This document shows positions 28,901-36,973 of a stretch of DNA of 64,000 nt, in pieces (positions within the stretch are counted from its first letter, which is position 1; each line of letters opens with the position of its first letter). Under the pieces are notes generated by a model. That model was not told the origin of the DNA and did no database searches. It was given only the letters and a program-made list of their open reading frames with translations. The stretch is from CAZFJG01 sp964410915 (lineage in GTDB: Bacteria; Synergistota; Synergistia; Synergistales; JAFGMB01). Location: positions 8,178 through 72,177 of the forward strand of contig CAYPIU010000007.1 of assembly GCA_964410915.1 (NCBI GenBank). The letters run 5' to 3'. The position numbers and the translations under genes are program-made.

Positions 28901-29273
28901 ATTCCTGGGAGGTCTTCAAACCGCACTGAAAGTAACTCTTGCCAGGGCTGACCTTTTAAGCGACATAATGGGCGGTCTTGTAGGAAAAGTCGGGAAAAAA
29001 GATTATAGACAGGTAGATTTTCACATTCAGGGGACAAGGGAATCTCCAGCAATAACAAAACTTGAAGTAACCGGAGGAGAAGAATACCTTTCCGATCTTA
29101 TAAATATTGATGAGTTCAGAGAAGAAGATGAGGAAGAGAACAGCAGGCAGGTAGAAATCAAACTGAATTTTCCTGTTGGTAAGGGAAGTGAAAAGGAATC
29201 TGAATCCACAGGACAGCAATTTAAAGAACAGCTTATCGAGGGAATACTGAAAAGCCTTAGCCCTGCAGAATAG
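25902..29273 (+). CDS. TamB/AsmA-like inner-membrane-anchored intermembrane transport protein
   Basis: The 1123-residue protein has an N-terminal membrane anchor (residues 8-30) and then a long periplasmic beta-rich repeat structure, with repeated segments of the type L-D-L-S-G-x-F-x-N and G-x-x-x-I-x-G-x-x-x-D-P. It ends in a DUF490-like domain. TamB/AsmA-like proteins span the periplasm as hydrophobic grooves that carry phospholipids or help outer-membrane assembly, so this is evidence for a diderm envelope. A BamA-family partner is not in the window. AAAGGAAAG precedes the ATG. The amidohydrolase gene follows 25 bp downstream. Confidence 0.82.
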   Translation: MIYVLKKIFKYFVITLLILFLAGASALFLLRDRDMGTEFLKKQMISAARTAGYHVSIDKLAGNPIRGYEIEGLSVSVEDALSMNMGTFRIALSYDTLLKGKFVAPVIIRNGVIELIDHSKLPKKDPPEKEGSIWFPYIPVEIRNLTIRYPEIVSDILLRSADLGISPEKINASVDGYIGDKPLRSELVMDMSEDNIALSLFRTTFNKKSILEAKGNITPYFSIEGSITSLDLGSFTSLLPEKKRPDIRGTVNFNFSLAGNPEDPFFKGDLDIEEPALQNIGIRRVRGNISYDGSLFLLSSLKADMLDSILNADLSLSEKGNIDLSFSAKNLDLSKLENVGNQLPETRGIIEELEGDVSGDLQNLLGKIYARSGSISIMDQEITNTELDIEFEGKTVSINSDLHWKGEPFSTRGTVMLGDEPSLDLLTSVRNFDIANIRPFLPAETAAQIPTGKFDMTARTTGSVKDPSVQLDLSSPSLVLNGEKITNIKADLQYQKPDMIIRELSCLVPEGRLSGSGKIALDKSSRTDIRITTSTGDISKTLRLVPSPPNGISGSAEAVISIKGKIDDPNISGSFKTGNFRVQSLFQAESIDGNFSFRNQRLVLAVNSPVALISRLLANKLNAEVEWQPGRLDIMEGSAQLLGGTFSSSGHVLLSQKPELDLSGNFENLALEKLPWKIPVDIEGETYGEFSVSGTADEPVIAFGIHSPNLITEGTTLDNLIIQGDFKKRILDLKAIFAQIGKADIEGNATIDLEKGFETDFKLAGTKLDIPFLLRNMEGNLKNIITGKINLDINGQYRPGLILARGIISSEVLAFNDLKIKDLYCPVVINGTSIEIPGMNASVYSGDLKSMAIMDLDDMSWEGNLSVTSMDLGKTAEDQEDIPVKLSGKGDMNLKVRGRGSDLFSIFGTGDLLVTDGDIGGLSAIEAAASTTNRKTIPFRRIRSNFLIDGFGVTILAGSRVEAPLRDPLYQYLGIDGDIQYDGKIDIEGDTKVNLQALNAFLGGLQTALKVTLARADLLSDIMGGLVGKVGKKDYRQVDFHIQGTRESPAITKLEVTGGEEYLSDLINIDEFREEDEEENSRQVEIKLNFPVGKGSEKESESTGQQFKEQLIEGILKSLSPAE

Positions 29274-29298
29274 AAGTTCAGACCGGAGGTCGGATATA

Positions 29299-30870
29299 GT
29301 GGGAAAAATGCCAGCCTTGCTGATAAAGAATGCAGATATCATAACATTTGACCCTTTGCGCCCCAGGGCCGATTCCATTCTTTTAAAAGACGGAATAGTC
29401 CTTCAGACTGGTACTTATAGTGAGATACAAAGGAATTATGAGGATTTGGACTCCAGAACTCTTGATCTTTCTGGTAAAACTGTTCTACCAGGATTTACAG
29501 ATGCCCATCTTCACCTCGGGGCCCTGGCCAGACGTAAATTAGCTCTGGATCTCTCTGATGCTGCTTCAAGAGATGAACTGTTGTCCATGTTGCTCGACAG
29601 GTCATCAGACCTTGAAGCGGATGAATGGATCTGGGGAGTAGGATTTAACGAAAACAACTGGCCTGATGGAACAATACCAGACAGAAACGATATTGATGGA
29701 ACGGGTATTCCTAATCCGGTTTTTCTGGTCAGGATATGCTCTCATGTAAGTATCGCCAATACAGCTGCACTTGAAAGATCCGGAGTTCGAAACAATACTG
29801 ACGGGATCCTTCTGGAAAAAGAAGCACTCCCTATTCAGGTAAAAATGTGGCATGAAAGTGTCGACAGGGATCAGGAAGAAAAACTACTGTCAGATACATG
29901 TTTTGAACTTGCCTCTCTCGGCATAACCTCAGCACATACATGCAGTACCCCGTCTTATGGCCTCGGTGAGAACCTCGAGATCTATAAGAGCCTGGCCCGG
30001 AAAAACAGGCTTCCGCTGAGGATCACATATTATTCAGATCAGGAAGATCCGAATAATATCGAACCGGCAGATTTTGATAACAGGCTGCATTATGGGGGGC
30101 TTAAGGTTTTTCTGGATGGCTCCCTTGGTGGAAAAACCGCAGCTCTCTCAAGTCACTATGAGGGAGAACCGAATAATATCGGGATCCTGAACCATGACAG
30201 CCTGTCTCTCGAAAAGATCATTGGAAAGGCAGAAAGGGACAGTATCCAGATACAGTTCCATACAATAGGAGATAGAGCCCTTGACCAGCTTCTTAATGCC
30301 ATCGAAAGGACAAGCATCTCTCCTGTACCTTCCCACAGAGTAATACATCTTCAGATATGTCGCCCTGATCAGCTGAACAAACTTCAGGAACTTGGACTTA
30401 CTTGTGATATTCAGCCTGCTTTTGTCCCAAGTGACCTCTACATGGCAGTAGAAAGGCTCGGCGATCGGCGGATAAAATGGTGTTATCCATGGAAAGACAT
30501 GATACTGCATAACCTTCTGGTTACAGGATCCAGTGATGCACCTGTAGAAAAACCCGATCCTATGGAAGGGATATGGGCAGCAGTGAACAGGATCAACTGG
30601 CGGGGAGATCCTGAAAGTGTCTGGAGACCCGACCAGTGCCTTTCTTTGATGGAGGCAATTTCCCTATATACAGTCAATCCGGAGATCGCCGTTAATAGAG
30701 GAAATGATCGTGGAAGAATAAAAAAAGGTTTCCCTGCAGACCTTGTAATATTAAATGGAAATATTGAAAGGACACCGAAGATACAGCTAAGGGATTTAAG
30801 ACCCCAGTATACTTTTAGCGGAGGCAAACTTTCATTTGGGAAAATAGATGGATGGCCTGATTTCGCATGA
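29299..30870 (+). CDS. Amidohydrolase (YtcJ-like, amidohydrolase_3)
   Basis: The 523-residue metal-dependent hydrolase has the HxH motif in LPGFTDAHLHLG, a YtcJ-like body (WIWGVGFNENNWPDG, GGLKVFLDGSLGGKTAALS), a His ligand in IQFHTIGDRALDQ, then HLQICRPDQL and a C-terminal Asp in VTGSSDAPVEKPDP. The family hydrolyses amides or formamides; the substrate is unknown. It is cytoplasmic. The start is a GTG with CGGAGG nine bases upstream. It is probably cotranscribed with the TamB-like gene. Confidence 0.88.
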   Translation: MGKMPALLIKNADIITFDPLRPRADSILLKDGIVLQTGTYSEIQRNYEDLDSRTLDLSGKTVLPGFTDAHLHLGALARRKLALDLSDAASRDELLSMLLDRSSDLEADEWIWGVGFNENNWPDGTIPDRNDIDGTGIPNPVFLVRICSHVSIANTAALERSGVRNNTDGILLEKEALPIQVKMWHESVDRDQEEKLLSDTCFELASLGITSAHTCSTPSYGLGENLEIYKSLARKNRLPLRITYYSDQEDPNNIEPADFDNRLHYGGLKVFLDGSLGGKTAALSSHYEGEPNNIGILNHDSLSLEKIIGKAERDSIQIQFHTIGDRALDQLLNAIERTSISPVPSHRVIHLQICRPDQLNKLQELGLTCDIQPAFVPSDLYMAVERLGDRRIKWCYPWKDMILHNLLVTGSSDAPVEKPDPMEGIWAAVNRINWRGDPESVWRPDQCLSLMEAISLYTVNPEIAVNRGNDRGRIKKGFPADLVILNGNIERTPKIQLRDLRPQYTFSGGKLSFGKIDGWPDFA

Positions 30871-30957
30871 TCATAAGACTTTTATTTTCCACAACGAAAG
30901 TATCCTCCTTGAATAGATGGAGTAATTATCTGTGGTTATGAAAAGATCTCATATGCA

Positions 30958-30991
30958 TGACAGACCTGGCATTTAAATGCCAGGTCTGTCA
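30958..30991. terminator. Perfect 34-bp palindrome between convergent genes
   Basis: TGACAGACCTGGCATTT is followed directly by its exact complement, with no spacer. It lies between the convergent amidohydrolase and aor genes. As RNA it folds into a stem of about 15 bp with a 4-base loop in both directions. The U-tract is poor, so its role as a terminator is likely but not proven. Confidence 0.6.
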
Positions 30992-31064
30992 TTTCAGCAT
31001 ATTGGATTTGCATTGTTTCAGGCAGTATCTTCACAAATTCCAAAGAAGTTCTCTTCCAGAAAGA

Positions 31065-32861
31065 TCAGTTCAATCCGAGATCAGAAAGTTTTTCTCTTGT
31101 TGGATAACCTTTTTCATCCCAGCCGCGAAGACTGTAATACTCGGGGATCATCTCTTTTACGCGACTTACCATACCTTTGCTGGGTCCTTCGGGTATAGCG
31201 TCTTCCAGAAGACGCGCAGGAAGAGTATCTTCATCAGGAGTCAAGCCTTCCCTGAGGTTAAACATCCTTTCCAGGTTCCAGATACGCTCGCCGCATTTCA
31301 TCACTTCTTCGGTTGTATAGTCGAAACCAGTACCTGCCTTGAGATACTCAGCATAGTCTTCAGCACCTAAGGCAAAGGATGTGAACAGACAGATCCCTGA
31401 AGAATCTATGACTGCAGTAAGATCATGGAAGATCATTGCCCATTGAGGTTTGCCCTTTATTTCAGCTGGATCAAGTTTTTCCGGGACTCCAAGAATTTCA
31501 GGGGAGATAAGGTATCCTCTTACATGACACCCACCTCTGTTGCTTAAAGCATAATTCAGCCCAATTCCCTGAATTGCCCTTGCATCATAAGCAGGCATCT
31601 CCTGTTTCTTCACGGACATTGAAAACTCTGGATGACCGTACATCTCACACAGTCTGTATGAACCTTCGGCCAGTTTAGCTCCAAGCCCCTCTCCCTTACC
31701 CATCTTGCGGGTCCAGTAGACCATGGCTTCAGCATTACCAAAATGAAGTTCCGGACCACCGTCCAGTTCTTCCTTTTTAATATATCCTTTTTCATAAAGT
31801 TCCATTGCAGCCGCAATAGTAACACCTGCACTTATGGTATCCATACCATATTCATTACAGATAAAATTAGCTTTTACGATCGGTTCAAGAGGTTCAACAC
31901 CGCAGCATGATCCAAGGGCGAATATTGTCTCATATTCGGGGCCCTCTCCTACCTTGTCTCCCACCTTGGAGACTCTTCCGCAACCGATCGGACATCCAAA
32001 ACAGTGTGATCTTTTCTGCAGATAGGTACTGGCAAGAGTCTCTCCTGACTGGGAATCGGCAGTCTCCATATATGAACTCTGCCAGTTCTTGTAGGGATAT
32101 CCGCCTGACTGGTTGATAACATTGACCAGAACAGCAGTCCCATAGGCGGGAAGACCCTCTCCTGTAACGGGATGTGCCTTCAGTTTTTCGACACCATTTT
32201 TAAGGGATTGTCTCAGCGCCTCAGGATCCTCAACCTTCGGAGAACCGGTTCCTCTGACCACTATGGCCTTGAGGTTCTTGGAACCCATTACCGCTCCAAC
32301 TCCGCTTCTTCCGGCAGCACGCCCCTTTTCATTTATTATGGCAGCTATTTTTGAAAGATTTTCTCCGGCAGGACCTATACAGCTTACTCTTGCTTTTTCA
32401 TCATCCACTTCAAGCAGAAGCCTGTCAGTTGTCTGACTCGTATCCAGCCCCCAGAATGAACCGGCTTTCCGTAACTCCACCTTCTCATCATGGATCCAGA
32501 GATACATAGGTTCAGAAGACCTTCCTTCAACTATTATCATGAACCATCCGGCTTTGGCAAGCTCGGCCCCCCATTGTCCACCGGAATTACTGGATGCAAT
32601 ATAACCTGTCAGCGGACTCTTTGTTACGACCATATAACGGCCAGCAGCAGGAGCGCCTTTGCCAGTGAGAGGTCCGTTACAGAAAATGAGTTTATTTTCT
32701 GGTGACAGTGGATCAGTGTTTGCTGGCAGTTCATCGTAGAGAACTTTCGACGCATAGCCTCTGCCACCTACATAATCCCTCATCATCTTCTCATCAACAT
32801 GTTCAGTTTTTACTGTCCCGTCACTTAGATTAACTCTCAGAACATCACCAAATTTACCCAT
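31065..32861 (-). CDS. aor: Tungsten-type aldehyde:ferredoxin oxidoreductase
   Basis: The 598-residue enzyme oxidises aldehydes to acids (or the reverse) with ferredoxin, using a tungsto-bispterin and one 4Fe-4S cluster, in the cytoplasm. The N-terminal domain shows YVGGRGYASKVLYDELP and GRYMVVTKSPLTG. Cluster ligands are in HCFGCPIGCGR (C287, C290, C294) and the DSSGIC motif (C491). Length is normal for AOR. I chose the ATG at 32861, preceded by AAGGAGGGACAAGTG; the frame stays open upstream but runs through a structured leader. That leader (32919-33057) looks like a Moco/Tuco riboswitch with a terminator. AOR pairs with the 2-oxoacid oxidoreductases in amino-acid fermentation. Confidence 0.95.
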   Translation of the reverse strand: MGKFGDVLRVNLSDGTVKTEHVDEKMMRDYVGGRGYASKVLYDELPANTDPLSPENKLIFCNGPLTGKGAPAAGRYMVVTKSPLTGYIASSNSGGQWGAELAKAGWFMIIVEGRSSEPMYLWIHDEKVELRKAGSFWGLDTSQTTDRLLLEVDDEKARVSCIGPAGENLSKIAAIINEKGRAAGRSGVGAVMGSKNLKAIVVRGTGSPKVEDPEALRQSLKNGVEKLKAHPVTGEGLPAYGTAVLVNVINQSGGYPYKNWQSSYMETADSQSGETLASTYLQKRSHCFGCPIGCGRVSKVGDKVGEGPEYETIFALGSCCGVEPLEPIVKANFICNEYGMDTISAGVTIAAAMELYEKGYIKKEELDGGPELHFGNAEAMVYWTRKMGKGEGLGAKLAEGSYRLCEMYGHPEFSMSVKKQEMPAYDARAIQGIGLNYALSNRGGCHVRGYLISPEILGVPEKLDPAEIKGKPQWAMIFHDLTAVIDSSGICLFTSFALGAEDYAEYLKAGTGFDYTTEEVMKCGERIWNLERMFNLREGLTPDEDTLPARLLEDAIPEGPSKGMVSRVKEMIPEYYSLRGWDEKGYPTREKLSDLGLN

Positions 32862-32918
32862 CACTTGTCCCTCCTTGAATAAGATCTTAATTGTTACTTT
32901 TTTCTCCTTTTTCCTCAA

Positions 32919-32961
32919 CAAAAATAAAGGAGGAAAACCCTGTACAGGGTTTTCCTCCTTT
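32919..32961 (-). terminator. Riboswitch expression platform: intrinsic terminator before aor
   Basis: A 36-bp perfect palindrome (32926-32961; half-site AAAGGAGGAAAACCCTGT) is followed on the minus strand by ATTTTTG. It lies 58 bp before the aor start, inside the leader, so it must be bypassed for aor to be expressed. Confidence 0.88.
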
Positions 32962-33057
32962 GCAAACACGGCCGGCGAAAGGATCGCTCCTATCACCCGA
33001 TGCCTGTTACTCCTCAGGGAGGCGAAACAGGTCGAAGGTCATCTATTCTCATCTCTT
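32962..33057 (-). ncRNA. Candidate Moco/Tuco riboswitch in the aor leader
   Basis: The minus-strand leader folds into two hairpins. The first is CCTGTT...AACAGG (about 33008-33036) with an inner CTCC-CTGA-GGAG. The second is GGTGATAGGA-GCGA-TCCTTTCGCC (32974-32997, GNRA-type loop). They are linked by AGGCATCGGGTG and followed by CCGGCCGTG, then the terminator. The modABC leader at 39846-39962 has the same order of elements. I recognise the general form and gene context of the molybdenum/tungsten cofactor RNA motif, but could not run a covariance search. Confidence 0.66.
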
Positions 33058-33063
33058 ACTATT

Positions 33064-33092
33064 CTTTTACATCGTATATTTAACCTTGTCAA
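33064..33092 (-). promoter_or_regulatory. Putative promoter of the aor leader
   Basis: Minus-strand consensus TTGACA (33087-33092) lies 17 bp from TAAAAG (33064-33069). Transcription would start near 33057, just before the riboswitch. Confidence 0.55.
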
Positions 33093-33156
33093 GTAACAGA
33101 TTGATAGCGTTGGGTATACACGATAAATATATGATCATCCAGTTCTTTACCTATAC

Positions 33157-34179
33157 CTAAAGTTTCATGTCGCCGGGTTTTATGTAATTTTTATTTCTCA
33201 TATATACCGAAAAAAAGAATGTTAAAACTGCAGGCAGGATAAAATGAAGAAGGATCATTCCAGGCCATGCAGAGTTCCCCATCTCTGCGAATGTACCGAA
33301 CTGACCCACCAGACCGCTGGTACCCATTCCTGCACCGATCCTGTTATTCTCCATTTTGAAGAATAATGTAGCTACAGGACCAAGTACAGCAGAACTGAGG
33401 ATCGGAGGTACCCATATCCAGGGATTTCTCACAATATTTGGTATCTGGAGCATGGAAGTCCCAAGTCCCTGGGCAATAAGGCCCCCAAATCCATTTTCAC
33501 GGTAGCTCTGAACAGCAAACCCTACCATTTGACAACAGCAACCCACCGTTGCTGCTCCAGCAGCAAGTCCACTGAGCCCCAGAGAAATAGCAAGAGCTGC
33601 ACTGCTGATAGGTAATGTCAGTATCATACCCATCATGACAGCCACAAGGATACCCATAGGAAGGGGGTGCATCTGAGTAGCCAGATTGATCATGTTACCC
33701 AGGATATACATCATTGAAGATATCCATGGACCGGCATATACTCCTGCAAAACCTCCAGCCACTATAGTAGCTGCTGGGACAAGAACTATATCTACTTTAG
33801 TTTTTCCTCTGACGAGTTTTGAAATTTCAGCTCCTGCAAGAGAGGCAACAAGTGCCCCGACCGGTTCCCCAATATGAAGGATCGCACTGCTGCCTTCAAA
33901 AGAGACTGTTCCCGCTCCTATAGCTCCCGCGATCATGGAAGCAAATATCCCAAGGGGTGAAGCTCCGACACTATGAGCTACTCCAGCTCCTATTGCAGGT
34001 CCCATCATAAGCTGTGCTACCCTTCCGAACATAGATATTGTTGACGCGTCTACGAGTCCAGCAAGCTGTTTAATTATCAGGCCTATGATCAAGGATGCAA
34101 AAAGTCCCAGTGCCATCCCGTTAAGAACATTGATCACATAATTGCGGATCGATCCCGAAGAAAAATGTTTCATTGACAT
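33157..34179 (-). CDS. PfoR/PTS_EIIC_2-like membrane transporter, probably niacin-linked
   Basis: The 340-residue protein has about 8-10 membrane segments and many Gly/Ala residues. It starts RNYVINVLNGMALGLFASLI and contains MGPAIGAGVAHSVGASPLG and TVSFEGSSAILHIGEPVGA, matching the PfoR/PTS EIIC-like family (COG3641). It has no PTS partner domains. The neighbouring niaR gene and a candidate NiaR box directly upstream (34203-34219) suggest that it handles niacin or a related NAD precursor; this is inference. The ATG at 34179 has GGGAGTG nine bases upstream. Confidence 0.7.
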   Translation of the reverse strand: MSMKHFSSGSIRNYVINVLNGMALGLFASLIIGLIIKQLAGLVDASTISMFGRVAQLMMGPAIGAGVAHSVGASPLGIFASMIAGAIGAGTVSFEGSSAILHIGEPVGALVASLAGAEISKLVRGKTKVDIVLVPAATIVAGGFAGVYAGPWISSMMYILGNMINLATQMHPLPMGILVAVMMGMILTLPISSAALAISLGLSGLAAGAATVGCCCQMVGFAVQSYRENGFGGLIAQGLGTSMLQIPNIVRNPWIWVPPILSSAVLGPVATLFFKMENNRIGAGMGTSGLVGQFGTFAEMGNSAWPGMILLHFILPAVLTFFFSVYMRNKNYIKPGDMKL

Positions 34180-34202
34180 TTAATCACACTCCCTGAATGT
34201 AT

Positions 34203-34219
34203 TGACAGGTGTCTTGTCA
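34203..34219. promoter_or_regulatory. Candidate NiaR operator
   Basis: TGACAGGTGTCTTGTCA lies between niaR and the transporter gene. It contains the palindrome GACAGGTGTC, and the ends TGACA/TGTCA are also symmetric. It resembles GACA-N2-TGTC-type niacin boxes as I recall them, and it sits within 25-40 bp of the transporter start codon. Confidence 0.5.
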
Positions 34220-34244
34220 GATTAAGCTAAAAAAATATAACATC

Positions 34245-34772
34245 TTATACTTCCTGAAACAAGTATCCCTTCCTTTTCAAATCAGAAATTATCCTTTCAA
34301 ATGCTTCTTCATCGGGAACATCTACAGTATGCAAATGAACTCCTTCAGTAAGACTGCAGAGGGGTTCTGCATTTTCAGATAATAATCTGCTCATAAAATC
34401 CTCTATGTCATGTCTCGTAGTGATCATAAGGTTGCCCCTGATCTCTCCATAAACCGGATGTTCAACTATCACGTCCAGGATCTTTCCGCCATTATCAACA
34501 ATGATCTTCAGTTCCTCATCGATTGCCTCGTTGCCCTGATGTTTTGTCGCAATTGTTTTTTTCATGCTATCTGAATTACCACTCCTACTGATCATCATAT
34601 ATCCCTGAGGAGTTGCAACGACCTGCTCTCCGGATGCCCTCAACACCGCTATATCCTGAACTATGACCTGCCTGCTTACCTCAAATCTTTCAGCAAGTTC
34701 ACTTCCCTTGATCGTTTCCTGGTAATTTCGCAAAAGGTTCAATATTGCCTGTCTTCTATCAGATGAATTCAT
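34245..34772 (-). CDS. niaR: Niacin-responsive transcriptional repressor
   Basis: The 175-residue protein has an N-terminal HTH_11 winged helix (RRQAILNLLRNYQETIKGSELAERF, VSRQVIVQDIAVLRASGE) and a C-terminal 3H domain with three conserved His regions (IVEHPVYGEIRG, ITTRHDIEDF, VHLHTVDVPDE). This is the NiaR architecture: it binds nicotinate and a metal and represses NAD-synthesis or niacin-uptake genes. Length is normal. GGAGGAGCC precedes the ATG. It is in the same orientation as the transporter, 65 bp upstream of it. Confidence 0.93.
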   Translation of the reverse strand: MNSSDRRQAILNLLRNYQETIKGSELAERFEVSRQVIVQDIAVLRASGEQVVATPQGYMMISRSGNSDSMKKTIATKHQGNEAIDEELKIIVDNGGKILDVIVEHPVYGEIRGNLMITTRHDIEDFMSRLLSENAEPLCSLTEGVHLHTVDVPDEEAFERIISDLKRKGYLFQEV

Positions 34773-35100
34773 AAGGCTCCTCCAAAAAAGATACTTTACC
34801 TGTTATTGAAATTTTTCAAATGCAGGATAGGTATATTAGACAGATTATACTATTATTGATATTTCTTTCCAAAATAATATCTTTTTCCTGTACTTGTGAT
34901 AATTTCCTCTCTCTAAATTCCTTCAAGGTAAATTAACTCTTTGAATATATAGATCCAGCCTTACTTATAGATCGACATGCAAGTCAGATATCTCCCCTCC
35001 CAAACACACTGCCTTCTATTGTGACTGATCCATAATGAAAGTGTATTATATAAAGGATCAATTAAGACTGTCTTTTAAAATGATCTTATGGAGTGATAGC

Positions 35101-36237
35101 TTGTATAAAGTCGTTGTTTTATCCCAACAGGACTATGAATACAGAAACCTCAAGATCAGGCTGGGCAATATTATTGAAGATCTTGGGGGAAGTCCCTCTT
35201 TTTTTAAAAGAGGAAATAAAGTGCTTTTAAAGCCGAACATGCTTTCCGCGAGAAATCCAGAGCGAAGAGTCACCACTGACCCTTCTGTCGTCAGGGCGAT
35301 CGCTGAACTGGTCATTGACGCAGGAGGAAAACCATACATAGGTGACAGTCCTCCCGGCATTGAACCTTTTTCACTCATTTCCAGGAAAACCGGCATCAGG
35401 GAAATCTCCGATCTGACCGGAATACCTCTGGTAGAATTTAAGGAAACCCGCAAGACCAGCACTCAAAATAGTATAAGGTTCAAGAATCTCAATATATCAT
35501 CGAAAGTGCTTGATTCGGATGTTGTAATAAATATTCCCAAGTTGAAGACACATTGCCAGATGCTGCTTACGCTGGGTGTTAAAAACATGTTCGGTACAAT
35601 AGTAGCCCAGGAAAAAGCAGAATGGCATTATAAGGTTGGCCTCGACAGAGACATTTTTGCAACCCTGTTACTCGACATTTATAATGCAGTAAGGCCTTCA
35701 CTTACTATCCTGGACGGAATATGGGGAATGGAAGGACACGGTCCCGGGAATGGCAAACCAAGACATTTCGGTATCCTTGCTGGATCCGCCGACGCCCTGG
35801 CAATGGATATCACTCTCTGCAGGCTCCTTGGAGTTGCCCTGGACAAATACCCCCTTTACAGGGCTGCCAGAAAAGCGGGATATTCCCAGGCAGATCCGCA
35901 ACAGATCAGACTTGAAGGAGATATGACTCTCTCACAGCCTTTCAGCGACGTAGAGGTTCCTTCTCTGGACAATCTGCATGTGCTTCCACCTTTCCTGAGA
36001 TATTTTGGTAATTCCCTGACGTCAAGACCTGTTCAGGATCCACAAAAATGCATAGGTTGCGGTGAATGTATAAAAATGTGTTCGGCAGGAGCCATTGATC
36101 TGAAGCAGGGAAACCGGCTTGAGTATGATTATGACAAATGTGTACGCTGTTTCTGCTGTCAGGAAGTATGTCCAGCAGATGCTATAAATTTTAAAAAAGG
36201 CTGGCTCCTTAAACTGATGGAGTATTTCAAAAAGTAA
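35101..36237 (+). CDS. DUF362 protein with C-terminal 2x[4Fe-4S] ferredoxin domain
   Basis: The protein has about 378 residues. The DUF362 part (1-300) shows KVLLKPNMLSA, TTDPSVVRAIAELV, DVVINIPKLKTHCQMLLTLGVKNMFG split over neighbouring segments, and ILDGIWGMEGHGPGNGKP. The C-terminus holds two 4Fe-4S motifs (CIGCGECIKMCSAG, CVRCFCCQEVCPA). DUF362 proteins are cytoplasmic and of uncertain function; the ferredoxin part implies electron transfer. The start is the TTG at 35101 with GGAG seven bases before it; the longer reading frame lacks a ribosome site. It is followed by the phosphoesterase and kor genes on the same strand. Confidence 0.82.
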   Translation: MYKVVVLSQQDYEYRNLKIRLGNIIEDLGGSPSFFKRGNKVLLKPNMLSARNPERRVTTDPSVVRAIAELVIDAGGKPYIGDSPPGIEPFSLISRKTGIREISDLTGIPLVEFKETRKTSTQNSIRFKNLNISSKVLDSDVVINIPKLKTHCQMLLTLGVKNMFGTIVAQEKAEWHYKVGLDRDIFATLLLDIYNAVRPSLTILDGIWGMEGHGPGNGKPRHFGILAGSADALAMDITLCRLLGVALDKYPLYRAARKAGYSQADPQQIRLEGDMTLSQPFSDVEVPSLDNLHVLPPFLRYFGNSLTSRPVQDPQKCIGCGECIKMCSAGAIDLKQGNRLEYDYDKCVRCFCCQEVCPADAINFKKGWLLKLMEYFKK

Positions 36238-36317
36238 AGCTATTAATTCCACTATGGTCTGATATTTTTTGGATCTCTTGCTTTTATAATGGGGGAAGTT
36301 TTAAATGGCAGGTAAAA

Positions 36318-36941
36318 ATGGATCTTAGATCACTTGTCTGCAAAATTCTCGATCTGTCTTTTATTCCTGAGGAAATAAAGGAACTGCATGGACGTGTAGC
36401 CCTTCACATTTCTGATACTCCGTCCACTTTCTATAACACTCTGGACAGACTTGTCAAGACACTGGATCCTCCATGGATCTTTCATACTGGAGACCTGGTG
36501 GACCAGGTCAAGATCGGTATGCACAGAAGAGACAAAGACCTTTACTCTATCAAACTCAGAAGATTGAGAAGTATCCTTGAATATGGTTCCCATAACCAGG
36601 AAAGAAAGATCTTTATAACCCTTGGAAACCATGACATTGAGGATACCGCAAGGAAGATCTTTCGGAAAAGTCATATATTCAACAGAACCGCGATGGTAGA
36701 AATAGAGGGCCTTCAATTTAACATGAGTCACTATTTTTCACTTTTGCCGGGAGGTCAGGGTACTTATAATCTCTATGGGCACAACACCTTTATACCATCA
36801 GAAGACACAAAAAAAGGCATTTTTTTGAACGGCCTGCTTAAAATGAACCTTATAACCATCCCCGAGGGAGAAATTTATAAAATAGACTATCCGAGATATG
36901 TAAATGACCACAGGACACTGAGACACAAGACAGGATTATGA
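36318..36941 (+). CDS. Metallophosphoesterase
   Basis: The 207-residue calcineurin-like phosphoesterase has its two-metal motifs in order: ALHISDTPS (D-x-P in place of the usual D-x-H), HTGDLVDQ (GDxxD-like), LGNHDIED (GNHD) and LYGHNTF (GH). The substrate could be a nucleotide or phosphodiester and is unknown. It is cytoplasmic. It lies immediately upstream of korD, ending 32 bp before the ferredoxin start, and probably shares a transcript with it. A CAGGT ribosome site precedes the ATG. Confidence 0.82.
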   Translation: MDLRSLVCKILDLSFIPEEIKELHGRVALHISDTPSTFYNTLDRLVKTLDPPWIFHTGDLVDQVKIGMHRRDKDLYSIKLRRLRSILEYGSHNQERKIFITLGNHDIEDTARKIFRKSHIFNRTAMVEIEGLQFNMSHYFSLLPGGQGTYNLYGHNTFIPSEDTKKGIFLNGLLKMNLITIPEGEIYKIDYPRYVNDHRTLRHKTGL

Positions 36942-36973
36942 ATATTTTAAGAATAACATCAGGAGGTTCATTG

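Noticed and set aside
32862..32996. N-terminal extension of the aor frame resembling a signal peptide
   Set aside because: It is translated leader and terminator sequence; the strong ribosome site and AOR N-terminus are at 32861.
36304..36327. Seven-codon upstream frame before the phosphoesterase
   Set aside because: It has a ribosome-like site but is too short to support as a regulatory leader peptide.
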